From contig NZ_JOMR01000001.1 of the NCBI RefSeq assembly GCF_000711195.1, forward strand, positions 930,001-994,000: a stretch of 64,000 nt of DNA, given 5' to 3'. The stretch is from Thiomicrospira pelophila DSM 1534 (GTDB taxonomy: Bacteria; Pseudomonadota; Gammaproteobacteria; Thiomicrospirales; Thiomicrospiraceae). The first letter of the stretch is position 1. Each line of letters begins with the position of its first letter. Both the position numbers and the translations under genes were made by a program. Of the stretch, positions 47,843-56,507 are shown in pieces. Below the pieces are notes generated by a model. The model saw nothing but the letters and a program-made list of their open reading frames with translations. It had not been told where the DNA came from and made no database searches.

Positions 47843-49114
47843 ATGTTTAATAAAACCATGACCATTGCTGGCTATGACGATGATGTTGCTAATGCGATCG
47901 CGGCAGAAGCGAAGCGTCAAGAAGATCACATTGAATTGATTGCATCTGAAAACTACACCAGTCCACGCATTTTAGAGGCTCAAGGTTCTGTTTTAACAAA
48001 CAAATATGCAGAGGGCTATCCATACAAACGTTATTACGGTGGTTGTGAACACGTTGATGTGATTGAGGCTTTGGCGATTGAGCGGGCTAAGAAATTGTTT
48101 GGTGCGGACTATGCCAACGTGCAACCTCACTCGGGTTCACAAGCGAATGCGCCCGTTTACATGGCGTTATTAGAGCCGGGCGATACCGTTCTGGGTATGA
48201 GTTTGGCACACGGTGGCCATTTAACCCACGGTTCAAAAGTGAATTTCTCTGGCAAAATCTACAACGCTGTGCAATATGGTTTGAACCCAGAAACGGGTGA
48301 AATTGACTATGCAGAAGTTGAAGCTTTAGCGAAAGAGCATAAGCCAAAATTAATCGTAGCCGGCTTTTCGGCTTATTCACAAGTCGTCGATTGGCAGCGT
48401 TTCCGTGACATTGCAGACAGTGTAGGCGCCTATTTATTAGTAGATATGGCGCACGTGGCTGGTTTAGTCGCGGCAGGTGTGTATCCGAACCCAGTGCAAA
48501 TCGCAGACGTAACGACCACTACTACTCACAAAACGTTGCGTGGCCCTCGTGGTGGTTTGATTTTGGCTAAAGCCAACCCTGAAATCGAAAAGAAATTGAA
48601 CTCACTTGTTTTCCCTGGTACTCAGGGTGGTCCATTAATGCATGTGATCGCGGCTAAAGCGGTGGCGTTTAAAGAAGCTATGGAACCAGAGTTTAAAACC
48701 TACGCGCAAAACGTGATTAAAAATGCTCAAGCAATGGCTGAAGTATTTATGCAACGTGGTTTAGACGTTGTTTCTGGTGGCACCAAAAACCATTTATTTT
48801 TAGTGAGCTTAATTGATAAGAAACTAACCGGTAAGTTGGCGGATGCGGCTTTAGGCGAGGCTCACATTACCATTAACAAAAACTCTGTACCGAATGATCC
48901 AATGTCACCGTTTGTGACCAGCGGTATTCGTGTGGGCACAGCCGCCGCCACAACACGTGGGTTTGATGAGCATGACTGTCGTGATCTGGCCGGATGGATG
49001 TGTGATGTAATTGATGCTTGTGACCAAGCAAATGAAACGTGGGATGAAGCGGTGATTGCTGGAGTACGTGAGAAGGTAAAAACCTTGTGCGCGGCTCATC
49101 CGGTTTATAAGTAA
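47843..49114 (+). CDS. glyA: serine hydroxymethyltransferase
   Basis: PLP enzyme that interconverts serine and glycine and charges THF with a one-carbon unit. 423 residues. Visible: [29 protein letters not shown], the PLP-Lys in [14 protein letters not shown], and [25 protein letters not shown] lies before the ATG. Followed by a large perfect palindrome and nrdR. Confidence 0.98.
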   Translation: MFNKTMTIAGYDDDVANAIAAEAKRQEDHIELIASENYTSPRILEAQGSVLTNKYAEGYPYKRYYGGCEHVDVIEALAIERAKKLFGADYANVQPHSGSQANAPVYMALLEPGDTVLGMSLAHGGHLTHGSKVNFSGKIYNAVQYGLNPETGEIDYAEVEALAKEHKPKLIVAGFSAYSQVVDWQRFRDIADSVGAYLLVDMAHVAGLVAAGVYPNPVQIADVTTTTTHKTLRGPRGGLILAKANPEIEKKLNSLVFPGTQGGPLMHVIAAKAVAFKEAMEPEFKTYAQNVIKNAQAMAEVFMQRGLDVVSGGTKNHLFLVSLIDKKLTGKLADAALGEAHITINKNSVPNDPMSPFVTSGIRVGTAAATTRGFDEHDCRDLAGWMCDVIDACDQANETWDEAVIAGVREKVKTLCAAHPVYK

Positions 49115-49131
49115 CTTCATTTTCCTGAAAC

Positions 49132-49157
49132 AACAAGCACCAGGCCTGGTGCTTGTT
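49132..49157. repeat. 26-bp perfect palindrome between glyA and nrdR
   Basis: Extended version of the window palindrome: centre AGGCCT at 49142-49147, core ACCAGGCCTGGT at 49139-49150, with complementary flanks of 7 more bases on each side. In RNA it gives an 11-bp stem with a 4-nt loop. It is 18 bp after the glyA stop and 4 bp before the nrdR ribosome-binding site. No U-run follows, so not a standard terminator. Confidence 0.9.
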
Positions 49158-49170
49158 AGTTGGAGCTTCT

Positions 49171-49647
49171 ATGCATTGTCCTTTCTGTAACGCCCCAGAT
49201 ACTAAAGTCGTCGATTCACGCTTGGCTACTGAAGGTGTACAAGTACGCCGTCGTCGTGAATGTTTGGAGTGTGGCGAGCGTTTCACCACCTTTGAGAGTG
49301 CCGAGTTATCTTTGCCTCGAGTGGTTAAATCAGACGGCAATCGAGAGCGCTTTGATGAAGAAAAAATCCGTCGTGGGTTAATCAAAGCGCTCGAAAAACG
49401 TCCGGTCGCCAGTGAGCGGATAGATGAAATGGTTAATCATATTACTAAGTTGATGATGGCAGAAGGCTCACGTGAGATTCCGTCTTCTCAAATTGGTGAA
49501 TGGGTGATGCAAGCGTTGCGTGAATTAGATCAGGTGGCTTACGTTCGATTTGCGTCAGTGTATCGTTCTTTTCAAGATGTGAATGCATTCCGCGAAGAAA
49601 TCGAAAAGTTGGTTCAGGCAACGGCCGCAAAAGCTGAACGTGGTTAG
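49171..49647 (+). CDS. nrdR: transcriptional repressor NrdR
   Basis: Zinc-finger/ATP-cone repressor of ribonucleotide reductase genes, 158 residues. Zinc ribbon [17 protein letters not shown] and [12 protein letters not shown] are followed by the ATP-cone ([32 protein letters not shown]). Start at 49171 with TTGGAG upstream; a longer frame from 49153 begins inside the palindrome. glyA-nrdR-ribD order is widespread in proteobacteria. Confidence 0.97.
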   Translation: MHCPFCNAPDTKVVDSRLATEGVQVRRRRECLECGERFTTFESAELSLPRVVKSDGNRERFDEEKIRRGLIKALEKRPVASERIDEMVNHITKLMMAEGSREIPSSQIGEWVMQALRELDQVAYVRFASVYRSFQDVNAFREEIEKLVQATAAKAERG

Positions 49648-49688
49648 AGGTTGCTTGATATGGCCGCACGGATAAATAGGCTGAGCGT

Positions 49689-50825
49689 ATGACAACGAAC
49701 CACCAGGCCTGGATGACACGAGCAATTGAATTGGCCAAGCAGGGCTTAGTTAGTACTCGACCTAATCCGGCCGTAGGGTGCGTGATTGTAAAAGACGACC
49801 AGCTGATTGCCGAGGGTTGGCATGTTAAAGCTGGCCAGCCGCACGCAGAAGTGGTGGCATTAGCTTCTGCGGGTAATCAAGCCCAGGGTTCAACGGTTTA
49901 TGTCACCTTAGAACCCTGTTCACATTTTGGTAAAACACCACCTTGTGCCGATGCGTTAGTGGCGGCCGGCGTTAAGCAAGTGGTGGTGGCGATGCAAGAC
50001 CCTAATCCCTTAGTGGCGGGGCAAGGGTTAGCACGCCTGCAAGCCGCAGGTGTTGCGGTGGAGGTCGGTATTGAAGCCGAGCAAGCGGCAAGACTAAATC
50101 AAGGATTTATAAAACGTATGCAATCAAAACGCCCTTTTGTACGGCTTAAATTAGCGAGCAGTGTGGATGGCCGCACCGCGATGGCATCCGGTGAAAGTGT
50201 TTGGATTACTGGCGAATTGGCGCGCACAGAGGTGCATAAATTACGCGCCCGCCATGGCGCGATTATTACCGGCATTGGTACGGTATTGGCCGACGATCCG
50301 AGTTTGAATGTGCGCTTGCCAACCAATATTCAGGCTGAGCTTGGATTGGATGAAGCTTTATGCCACCCGATTCGGGTGGTTTTAGATCCAAACTTGAGTT
50401 TGCCATTGGATGCTAAGATGTTAAGTTTGCCGGGTCGTACCTTAGTTATGACTAGCCAAGCGACCGTAGAAAACAATGATCCGGTGGTTGAAGTTTTGTT
50501 GGCGAATGGTGCTGAAATTGTCGCGGTACAGGCGCAGGAGGATCGTTTAGATTTAGAAAGTGTGTTGGACTACTTAGCACAAGAAGAGCAGATCAACGAT
50601 GTCATGGTCGAATCTGGTGCGATTGTCGCTGGTGCGTTTATTGAAGCCGGGTTGGTGGATGAGTTGCATTGGTTTGTCGCGCCACATTTAATGGGGCATC
50701 AAGGCAAACCGCTTTTGATGCTACCAGGTCTGGTGACGATGCAAGATCGTATAAACTTAAAAGCTAAATCGGTTGAAGCCGTGGCCGATGACTGGCATTT
50801 TGTGTTTGAGTTCGCGTCACAATAA
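49689..50825 (+). CDS. ribD: bifunctional riboflavin biosynthesis deaminase/reductase
   Basis: Deaminates and reduces the pyrimidine intermediate from GTP in riboflavin synthesis. 378 residues. N-terminal deaminase zinc motif HAEV...PCSHFGKTPPC, followed by the reductase domain (RPFVRLKLASSVDGRTAM, HWFVAPHLMGHQG). Palindrome variant ACCAGGCCTGGA at 49702 codes for NHQAW in residues 4-8, just before the conserved MTRAIELAKQG. The near-palindrome ACCAGGTCTGGT lies at 50723 (PGLV). First gene of the riboflavin cluster. Confidence 0.97.
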   Translation: MTTNHQAWMTRAIELAKQGLVSTRPNPAVGCVIVKDDQLIAEGWHVKAGQPHAEVVALASAGNQAQGSTVYVTLEPCSHFGKTPPCADALVAAGVKQVVVAMQDPNPLVAGQGLARLQAAGVAVEVGIEAEQAARLNQGFIKRMQSKRPFVRLKLASSVDGRTAMASGESVWITGELARTEVHKLRARHGAIITGIGTVLADDPSLNVRLPTNIQAELGLDEALCHPIRVVLDPNLSLPLDAKMLSLPGRTLVMTSQATVENNDPVVEVLLANGAEIVAVQAQEDRLDLESVLDYLAQEEQINDVMVESGAIVAGAFIEAGLVDELHWFVAPHLMGHQGKPLLMLPGLVTMQDRINLKAKSVEAVADDWHFVFEFASQ

Positions 50826-50878
50826 ACCAGATTCACGTGAGCAGCGACTAACGCGAATTAAACAATAGAAGGCACGAT

Positions 50879-51535
50879 ATGTTTACAGGGATCATCCAAG
50901 CACAAGGTCAAATTCGCCGTATCGAAACCCGCCAAGGTGATTGGCGTTTAAGTGTCGATGTCGGTGATTTAGATATGTCGGATGTTCAATTGGGCGACAG
51001 CATCGCGACTAATGGGGTGTGTTTGACCGCGATTGAATTTGATCAAACCTCATTTGTGGCGGATGTATCAGCTGAAACCTTAAAAGTAACGACTTTAGGC
51101 CACTTGAAAACCGGCTCAAAAGTAAATCTTGAAAAGGCGTTGCGTTTACAAGATCGGCTTGGTGGGCATCTAGTGAGCGGTCATGTTGACGGAGTGGGTA
51201 CGGTTAAATCAATAGAAGCTGATGCCCGCTCATGGCGTTATAAAATTGAATCGCCACATGAGATCGCGCGTTACATTGCGCAAAAAGGCTCGGTGTGTAT
51301 TAATGGCATCAGCTTGACTGTGAATGGGGTGGAGGATTGTGTGTTTGACGTCAACATCGTGCCACACACTCGTTCCGAAACTAATATTATTGAATGGCAA
51401 GTAGGAACGCAAGTTAACTTGGAAGTAGACTTGTTAGCGCGCTATTTAGAACGCCTATTGACCGGTCCGCAAGCTGAATCGGTTAATTCGTCTTTAACAG
51501 CTGAGTTTTTAGCGCAGCATGGCTTTATGTCATAA
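50879..51535 (+). CDS. ribE: riboflavin synthase, alpha subunit
   Basis: Dismutates two lumazines to riboflavin. 218 residues with the internal repeat of two lumazine-binding barrels: MFTGIIQAQGQI...GDSIATNGVCLTAIEF and GHVDGVGTVKSIE...KGSVCINGISLTVNGV. 53 bp after ribD, same operon. No FMN riboswitch is visible in its leader. Confidence 0.96.
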   Translation: MFTGIIQAQGQIRRIETRQGDWRLSVDVGDLDMSDVQLGDSIATNGVCLTAIEFDQTSFVADVSAETLKVTTLGHLKTGSKVNLEKALRLQDRLGGHLVSGHVDGVGTVKSIEADARSWRYKIESPHEIARYIAQKGSVCINGISLTVNGVEDCVFDVNIVPHTRSETNIIEWQVGTQVNLEVDLLARYLERLLTGPQAESVNSSLTAEFLAQHGFMS

Positions 51536-51616
51536 TCAAGCTACATTGGTTCTAGCAATGCGATACTTTACACAGGCAAACGCCCGCACAGAAGTTCTGG
51601 GCATAAAAGGATAAAC

Positions 51617-52732
51617 ATGCAGTTAAGTTCGATAGAAGAAATTTTAGAAGATTATCGCCAAGGTAAAATGGTGATTCTAATGGATGATGAAGACCGCGAA
51701 AATGAAGGTGACTTGCTGATTCCGGCTTCGACTGTAGCGGCCAGCGATATTAACTTTATGGCGCGTTATGGGCGCGGTTTGATTTGTCTGACCTTAACTA
51801 AAGAACGTTGTCAGCAACTGCATTTGCCCTTAATGGTGCGTGATAATCAAGACCCGCATGGCACCAACTTTACGGTTTCAATTGAAGCCGCTCAAGGTGT
51901 TTCAACTGGTATTTCGGCTTCAGATCGTGCGGTTACGATTCAAGCGGCCGTTAAAGCGGATGCCACCCCGAGTGACATTATTACTCCTGGCCATATTTTC
52001 CCACTCATGGCCCAGCCGGGTGGTGTCTTAACGCGTGCCGGTCATACCGAAGCAGGTTGTGATTTAGCCCGTTTGGCGGGGTTTGAACCGGCATCTGTTA
52101 TTGTCGAAATTATGAATGAAGATGGCACCATGGCGCGTCGTGATGACCTGGAAGCGTTCGCTGAACAACATGAATTAAAATTAGGCACCATTGCGGATCT
52201 AATTGAATATCGCTTAAAGAATGAAAAGACGGTTGAACGTGTATCGGAATGTGCCTTGCCGACTGAGTTTGGTGAGTTTAAGTTGATTGCTTATGAAGAC
52301 GCGTTAGACCATAAAGCGCATTTTGCGTTGGTGTACGGCAAAATCGATCCTACACAACCGACTTTAGTGCGAGTCCATATGCAGGATACGCTGTGTGATT
52401 TACTGGGCGCTCAACGCCAAGAGTGCGGCTGGCCTTTACGCTCAGCGATGGCGCAAGTTGCGCAAGCGGGGTCGGGCGTGATTGTGTTATTACGCAAACA
52501 CGAAGAAGCCAGCGAGCTATTAGACAGAATTGCACATTATCAGTTGTCGGATCGTGGTATCAACGTACCTGAAGCCGTAGCCGAAGATGACGCCAAAACC
52601 TTTGGTTTGGGCGCACAGATTTTAGCGGATTTAGAGCTTAAACAGTTACGCGTGATTGGTTCAGCTTGGAAGTTAAACGCATTAAGTGGTTTTGGTTTAG
52701 AAGTGACCGAATATATTGAAAAACAAGGATAA
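51617..52732 (+). CDS. ribBA: 3,4-dihydroxy-2-butanone-4-phosphate synthase fused to degenerate GTP cyclohydrolase II domain
   Basis: 371 residues. The N-terminal half (1-200) is a complete RibB domain: [24 protein letters not shown], and [13 protein letters not shown]. The C-terminal half aligns with RibA but is damaged: the zinc motif region reads [18 protein letters not shown], so against the canonical Cys-x10-Cys-x-Cys set only the last Cys is kept in register (positions of the others hold Asp and Gln), and the RQEGRGIGL segment is absent. GTP cyclohydrolase activity is therefore unlikely; a separate RibA would be needed. Between ribE and ribH in the riboflavin operon. Confidence 0.93.
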   Translation: MQLSSIEEILEDYRQGKMVILMDDEDRENEGDLLIPASTVAASDINFMARYGRGLICLTLTKERCQQLHLPLMVRDNQDPHGTNFTVSIEAAQGVSTGISASDRAVTIQAAVKADATPSDIITPGHIFPLMAQPGGVLTRAGHTEAGCDLARLAGFEPASVIVEIMNEDGTMARRDDLEAFAEQHELKLGTIADLIEYRLKNEKTVERVSECALPTEFGEFKLIAYEDALDHKAHFALVYGKIDPTQPTLVRVHMQDTLCDLLGAQRQECGWPLRSAMAQVAQAGSGVIVLLRKHEEASELLDRIAHYQLSDRGINVPEAVAEDDAKTFGLGAQILADLELKQLRVIGSAWKLNALSGFGLEVTEYIEKQG

Positions 52733-52736
52733 AAAC

Positions 52737-53198
52737 ATGAAAGTGATTACCGGAAATGTAACCGCACAAGATATGAAAATTGGACTATTAGTGGGGCGTT
52801 TCAATAGCTTCGTGGTGGACCATCTGGTACAGGGTGCGGTGGATGCGGTTGTGCGTCACGGTGGTAGCGCGGATTTGATTGAGCAAGTGTATGTACCTGG
52901 CGCGTTTGAAATGCCGATTGCCGCGCAAAAAATGGCGGCGTCTGGCAAGTATGATGCCATTGTTGCACTAGGTGCGGTGATTCGTGGTGGTACGCCACAC
53001 TTTGAATATGTGGCCGGTGAGTGCACTAAAGGCTTAAGCCAAGTCATGTTAAATCATAATATTCCGGTGGCATTTGGCGTGTTAACCGTCGATTCAATTG
53101 AGCAAGCGATTGAACGTGCTGGCACTAAAGCGGGTAACAAGGGAGCAGAAGCCGCGCTATCTGCAATTGAAATGGTTAATGTACTGAAGCAGATTTAA
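52737..53198 (+). CDS. ribH: 6,7-dimethyl-8-ribityllumazine synthase
   Basis: Penultimate riboflavin step; forms icosahedral or pentameric assemblies. 153 residues. Recognised by [53 protein letters not shown] and [28 protein letters not shown] at 52737 follows an AAGGA ribosome-binding site at the end of ribBA. Its stop overlaps the nusB start (TAATG). Confidence 0.97.
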   Translation: MKVITGNVTAQDMKIGLLVGRFNSFVVDHLVQGAVDAVVRHGGSADLIEQVYVPGAFEMPIAAQKMAASGKYDAIVALGAVIRGGTPHFEYVAGECTKGLSQVMLNHNIPVAFGVLTVDSIEQAIERAGTKAGNKGAEAALSAIEMVNVLKQI

Positions 53199-53689
53199 TG
53201 AACGATCCAAAAGAACTGGCGGACTTAATTAAGCAACCGTCACAAGAAATCGAAGAACAAGAAGCGCAGGCCAGCCCACGTACTCAAGCACGTCGTGTGG
53301 CTTTACAGGCGTTGTATCAATGGCAGGTGAACCAAGAAGAGGTTTATCTGATTGAAAAGCAGTTTTTTGAAGATGGACAGCTGTCTAATTTAGATCGTGA
53401 ATGGTTTAGAGAGCTATTGGCACAGGTTTCAGCACAAGCCGAGCAGTTGGACGAGGCATATGTGCAATTTATTGATCGCTCCGCTAAGCTAATCAATCCA
53501 GTCGAGCGCACGATTTTACGTATGGCAACTTATGAACTGCAAACTCAAATGCAAATTCCTTATAAAGTTGTGATCAATGAAGCTGTCGAGTTAACTAAAC
53601 GTTTTGGGGCTGAAGACGCGCATAAATATATCAATGGTGTGCTGGACAAGGTCGCCAAAAAACTGCGCCCAGTCGAATTTTCAGTTTAA
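53198..53689 (+). CDS. nusB: transcription antitermination factor NusB
   Basis: Binds boxA RNA with NusE (S10) to antiterminate rRNA transcription. 163 residues; RTQARRVALQALYQWQVNQ is the family start of the domain, and LINPVERTILRMATYEL plus PYKVVINEAVELTKRFGAEDAHKYINGVLDKV follow. A 27-residue acidic extension precedes the domain. Overlaps ribH by one base. The boxA-like elements in the window's rRNA operon are its expected sites. Confidence 0.97.
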   Translation: MNDPKELADLIKQPSQEIEEQEAQASPRTQARRVALQALYQWQVNQEEVYLIEKQFFEDGQLSNLDREWFRELLAQVSAQAEQLDEAYVQFIDRSAKLINPVERTILRMATYELQTQMQIPYKVVINEAVELTKRFGAEDAHKYINGVLDKVAKKLRPVEFSV

Positions 53690-53708
53690 GTATTTTTTAA
53701 TCAGTAAG

Positions 53709-53761
53709 CCCATGCCAAGTAATCGGATAAATCAATCTATCCGGTTTGGCGTGGGTTTTTT
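53709..53761 (+). terminator. two-part hairpin terminator after nusB
   Basis: Outer arms CCCATGCCAA and TTGGCGTGGG (53709-53718 with 53746-53755, one G-U) enclose an inner stem CGGATA/TATCCG (53724-53729 with 53738-53743). A T-run (53756-53761) follows. It separates the rib-nusB operon from thiL, whose start is only 18 bp beyond. Confidence 0.85.
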
Positions 53762-53779
53762 GCTTTGGGTAGTCCGGCG

Positions 53780-54721
53780 ATGGAATTTGATTTAATTGAG
53801 CAATATTTTAAACCCTTGAGCCAAACCACCAGGCCTGGTGATTTAGCGATAGGCGATGATGGCGCATTAATTACACCGCCAGAAGATTCACAGCTGGTGG
53901 TGGTCACCGATACCTTAGTAAGCGGCGTACACTTTCTGCCCGACGCGGAGCCTTACGATATTGGTTGGAAATCCCTAGCCGTTAATTTAAGTGACTTGGC
54001 TGCAATGGGTGCGCAGCCGGCATTTTACTCGCTGGCGCTAACCTTGCCCAATGCTGACTCAACCTGGTTAGCCGAATTTAGCCGAGGCTTGCAGGATTGT
54101 GCTCAACCCTATGCCATGCCTTTGATTGGGGGTGATACCACGCAAGGGCCATTGTGTATTACCGTCACGGCACAAGGCTGGGTGCCAAAAGGCGAGGCTT
54201 TGTTAAGAAACAGCGCAAAGATCGGAGACGACATTTATGTCAGCGGCACGATTGGTGAAGCCGGGCTTGGATTGATGCTCGCTAAGGCAGGGTGCGCTCC
54301 AAGCCATGCGGGTGAGGTTGAGGCATTAGCGCGTTTAAATCGGCCACAAGCGAGAGTGGCGTTAGGTTTAGCCTTGCGAAACTTGGCGAGTAGTAGCATT
54401 GATGTGTCGGACGGTTTGTTAGCCGATTTACAGCATATTTTGCAGGCGTCTAAGCTGGGCGCACAGTTGCGGTTAGCCGATATACCGCTCAGTATAGCCG
54501 TCAAGAAGTGGGCGCAGTCAAACCCACTTCAAGCTTTAAATGCCGGTGATGACTATGAGCTGTGCTTTACGGCGAGTTCAAATCAGCGTCAGATTATTGA
54601 GGATTTATCCGACTTGTTGAAGCTGTCGATTTATCGTATTGGTGAAATTCGTCAAGCACCAGGCCTGGTGGTCGAAGGTTTGGTCGGTGAGATGGCTGTG
54701 CGAGGTTATGAGCACTTTTAA
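53780..54721 (+). CDS. thiL: thiamine-monophosphate kinase
   Basis: Phosphorylates TMP to TPP, the last thiamine step. 313 residues. Visible: GDLAIGDDGALI, VVTDTLVSGVHFLPD, SLAVNLSDLAAMGAQP, PLIGGDTTQGPL, IDVSDGLLADLQHIL and NAGDDYELCFTA. ATG at 53780 is chosen over a TTG 15 bp upstream. It carries two perfect palindromes, at 53828 (TTRPGDL, residues 15-21) and 54658 (APGLVVEG near the C-terminus). Confidence 0.96.
   Translation: MEFDLIEQYFKPLSQTTRPGDLAIGDDGALITPPEDSQLVVVTDTLVSGVHFLPDAEPYDIGWKSLAVNLSDLAAMGAQPAFYSLALTLPNADSTWLAEFSRGLQDCAQPYAMPLIGGDTTQGPLCITVTAQGWVPKGEALLRNSAKIGDDIYVSGTIGEAGLGLMLAKAGCAPSHAGEVEALARLNRPQARVALGLALRNLASSSIDVSDGLLADLQHILQASKLGAQLRLADIPLSIAVKKWAQSNPLQALNAGDDYELCFTASSNQRQIIEDLSDLLKLSIYRIGEIRQAPGLVVEGLVGEMAVRGYEHF
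53828..53839. repeat. perfect ACCAGGCCTGGT copy 11 (thiL)
   Basis: 14-bp dyad; the only perfect copy read as TRPG. Confidence 0.95.
54658..54669. repeat. perfect ACCAGGCCTGGT copy 12 (thiL)
   Basis: 14-bp dyad; read as APGLVV. Confidence 0.95.
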
Positions 54722-54797
54722 AAAAGGGTTTGAGTAAACTGGCATGCGACAAATTGTGCGCGATACCAGTGTCATTAGATATTAAACCCGCAAGGTT

Positions 54798-55859
54798 TTA
54801 TTTCTTTCGGCGGGCTCGAACGCCTTGTGCCAAGTTTTCCAACAGTTTTTCACTGCTATCCCAGTCAATACAGGCATCGGTGATGCTTTGACCATAAACC
54901 AAGTCTTGATCCGGTGTGACATCTTGTCGGCCGCCCACTAGATGGCTTTCAACCATCGCACCCATAATATGTTGAGAGCCGCGTGCTAATTGATCGGCAA
55001 TCGATTGTGCCACAATCATTTGGCGTTCATGGTTTTTGCTGCTATTAGCATGGCTACAATCAATCATCAAACGAGCCTGTACTTCGGCGGCTTTAAGTTG
55101 ATTCACCGCATCAGCGACAAATTCTGGTTCGTAGTTTGGTCCTGAGTTACCACCACGCAAAATTACATGGCAATCTTGATTGCCAGTGGTGGAGAATATC
55201 GCTGAATGACCAGTTTTGGTGAGCGATAAGAAAATGTGTGGTTTGTTGGCTGCGCGAATTGCATCTACTGCTACTTTAAACCCACCATCGGTACCGTTTT
55301 TAAAACCTACCGGGCAGGAGAGGCCTGAGGCCAGCTCACGGTGTCCTTGACTTTCGGTAGTGCGAGCGCCAATCGCACCCCAGCTAATTAAGTCTGATAC
55401 GTATTGCGGTGAGATTAAGTCTAAAAATTCAGTTGCCGCCGGCACACCAAGGTTATTTACATCAACCAAAAAGCCGCGAGCTAACTCCAAGCCTTTGTTA
55501 ATTTGGAAGGTTTCATTTAAGTCCGGGTCATTAATTAAGCCTTTCCAGCCTACAGTTGTACGTGGCTTTTCAAAATAGACTCGCATTACAATTAGCAGGT
55601 CTTTTTCAAAGTGATCGATTTGTTGTTTTAAACGCTGGGCATACTCCAAGCCGGCTTTTGTATCGTGGATAGAGCAAGGCCCGATTACGACTAATAAACG
55701 ATCGTCTTCGCCTTTAAGAATGTTGTGAATTTGTTGACGCGTGTCATACACAGTCTTGGATGCAGTTTCTGATAAGGGAAACTTTTCGTGTAAATCAATT
55801 GGCGGGCGCACTTCTGTAATGTGATTAATGCGAAGGTCGTCAGTTTGATATTGCGTCAT
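54798..55859 (-). CDS. aroG: 3-deoxy-7-phosphoheptulonate (DAHP) synthase, type I alpha
   Basis: First step of the shikimate pathway, condensing PEP and erythrose-4-phosphate. 353 residues. LLVVIGPCSIHDTKAGLEYA, MRVYFEKPRTTVGWKGLINDP, GARTTESQGHRELASGLS, PVGFKNGTDG and MIDCSHANSSKNH with metal-binding residues. Close to E. coli AroG/F/H; I cannot assign the feedback specificity (Phe, Tyr or Trp). Upstream region has a perfect minus-strand TATAAT and a dyad. Confidence 0.94.
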   Translation of the reverse strand: MTQYQTDDLRINHITEVRPPIDLHEKFPLSETASKTVYDTRQQIHNILKGEDDRLLVVIGPCSIHDTKAGLEYAQRLKQQIDHFEKDLLIVMRVYFEKPRTTVGWKGLINDPDLNETFQINKGLELARGFLVDVNNLGVPAATEFLDLISPQYVSDLISWGAIGARTTESQGHRELASGLSCPVGFKNGTDGGFKVAVDAIRAANKPHIFLSLTKTGHSAIFSTTGNQDCHVILRGGNSGPNYEPEFVADAVNQLKAAEVQARLMIDCSHANSSKNHERQMIVAQSIADQLARGSQHIMGAMVESHLVGGRQDVTPDQDLVYGQSITDACIDWDSSEKLLENLAQGVRARRKK

Positions 55860-55903
55860 CTTTGTTCAGTATCCTGCGTTTTTGGGCGGCATAAAATCCA
55901 GCT

Positions 55904-55975
55904 ATTATAAGCCAAATAGATACCTCACTCCTACCAAAAACCGGTTGATTTTGGTAGTTTTGAATTTTTTATAAT
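55904..55975. promoter_or_regulatory. divergent promoter region with dyad between aroG and DUF3579 gene
   Basis: A minus-strand TATAAT (55909 down to 55904) serves aroG and a plus-strand TATAAT (55970-55975) may serve the DUF3579 gene, with TTGATT 19 bp upstream. Between them a perfect 9-bp inverted repeat CTACCAAAA/TTTTGGTAG (55931-55939 with 55949-55957) overlaps both promoter areas, a layout expected for an operator. Confidence 0.6.
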
Positions 55976-56105
55976 CACTTTTGTGGTTCGATAGCCTGAA
56001 TCAATGGGGTTTTTAATAAATTAAATGGCTTCAACGGTATTAAAAAAAATTTACTATGCTAAAATTTGTTTCAATTAAATTGATTCAAAAAGAAGTGGTG
56101 AAGTC

Positions 56106-56405
56106 TTGGCCCAACACTGCAAATACATTATTGAAGGTATGACTGAAGACGGTCGTAAATTCCGCCCGAGTGACTGGATTGACCGTATTTCTTCGATGAT
56201 GGCGTCCTACGGACAATCCCATCGTTTGGTTTATTCAGAACTCTTACACCCAGAATTATATAATGGCGTGAAATGTTTAATTATTGATACTGAGCTTGAG
56301 GTAAAAAATCCCAGTATGTTTGAGTATGTGATGCATTTTGCCAAAAGTAATAATCTGAAAATGTCCAAGGTATGTGACTTAGAGAGCGTCAAACTCGGCG
56401 CATAA
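56106..56405 (+). CDS. DUF3579 family protein
   Basis: A 99-residue cytosolic protein with the DUF3579 family pattern: KYIIEGMTEDGRKFRPSDWIDRISSMMASYG near the start and HPELYNGVKCLIIDTEL later. Function unknown. A TTG start at 56106 gives the conserved N-terminus. Convergent with the prepilin peptidase, with a 22-bp palindrome halfway between. Confidence 0.75.
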   Translation: MAQHCKYIIEGMTEDGRKFRPSDWIDRISSMMASYGQSHRLVYSELLHPELYNGVKCLIIDTELEVKNPSMFEYVMHFAKSNNLKMSKVCDLESVKLGA

Positions 56406-56451
56406 AGCCTGTCGTTTTTAAGTTCTAAAAGACTTAACCTTGCGGGTTTCC

Positions 56452-56473
56452 GAACCACCAGGCCTGGTGGTTC
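56452..56473. repeat. 22-bp perfect palindrome between DUF3579 gene and pilD
   Basis: Extended copy of the window palindrome; core ACCAGGCCTGGT at 56457-56468 with five further complementary bases on each side. In RNA it would form a 9-bp stem and GGCC loop on either convergent transcript. No adjacent T-run. Confidence 0.9.
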
Positions 56474-56507
56474 CAGTTCCATCCTTTTGTATTAAAACTC
56501 AGCCAAA

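Noticed and set aside
51536-51616. FMN riboswitch in the riboflavin cluster
   Set aside because: Neither this gap nor the ribD or ribBA leaders contain the conserved RFN element blocks.
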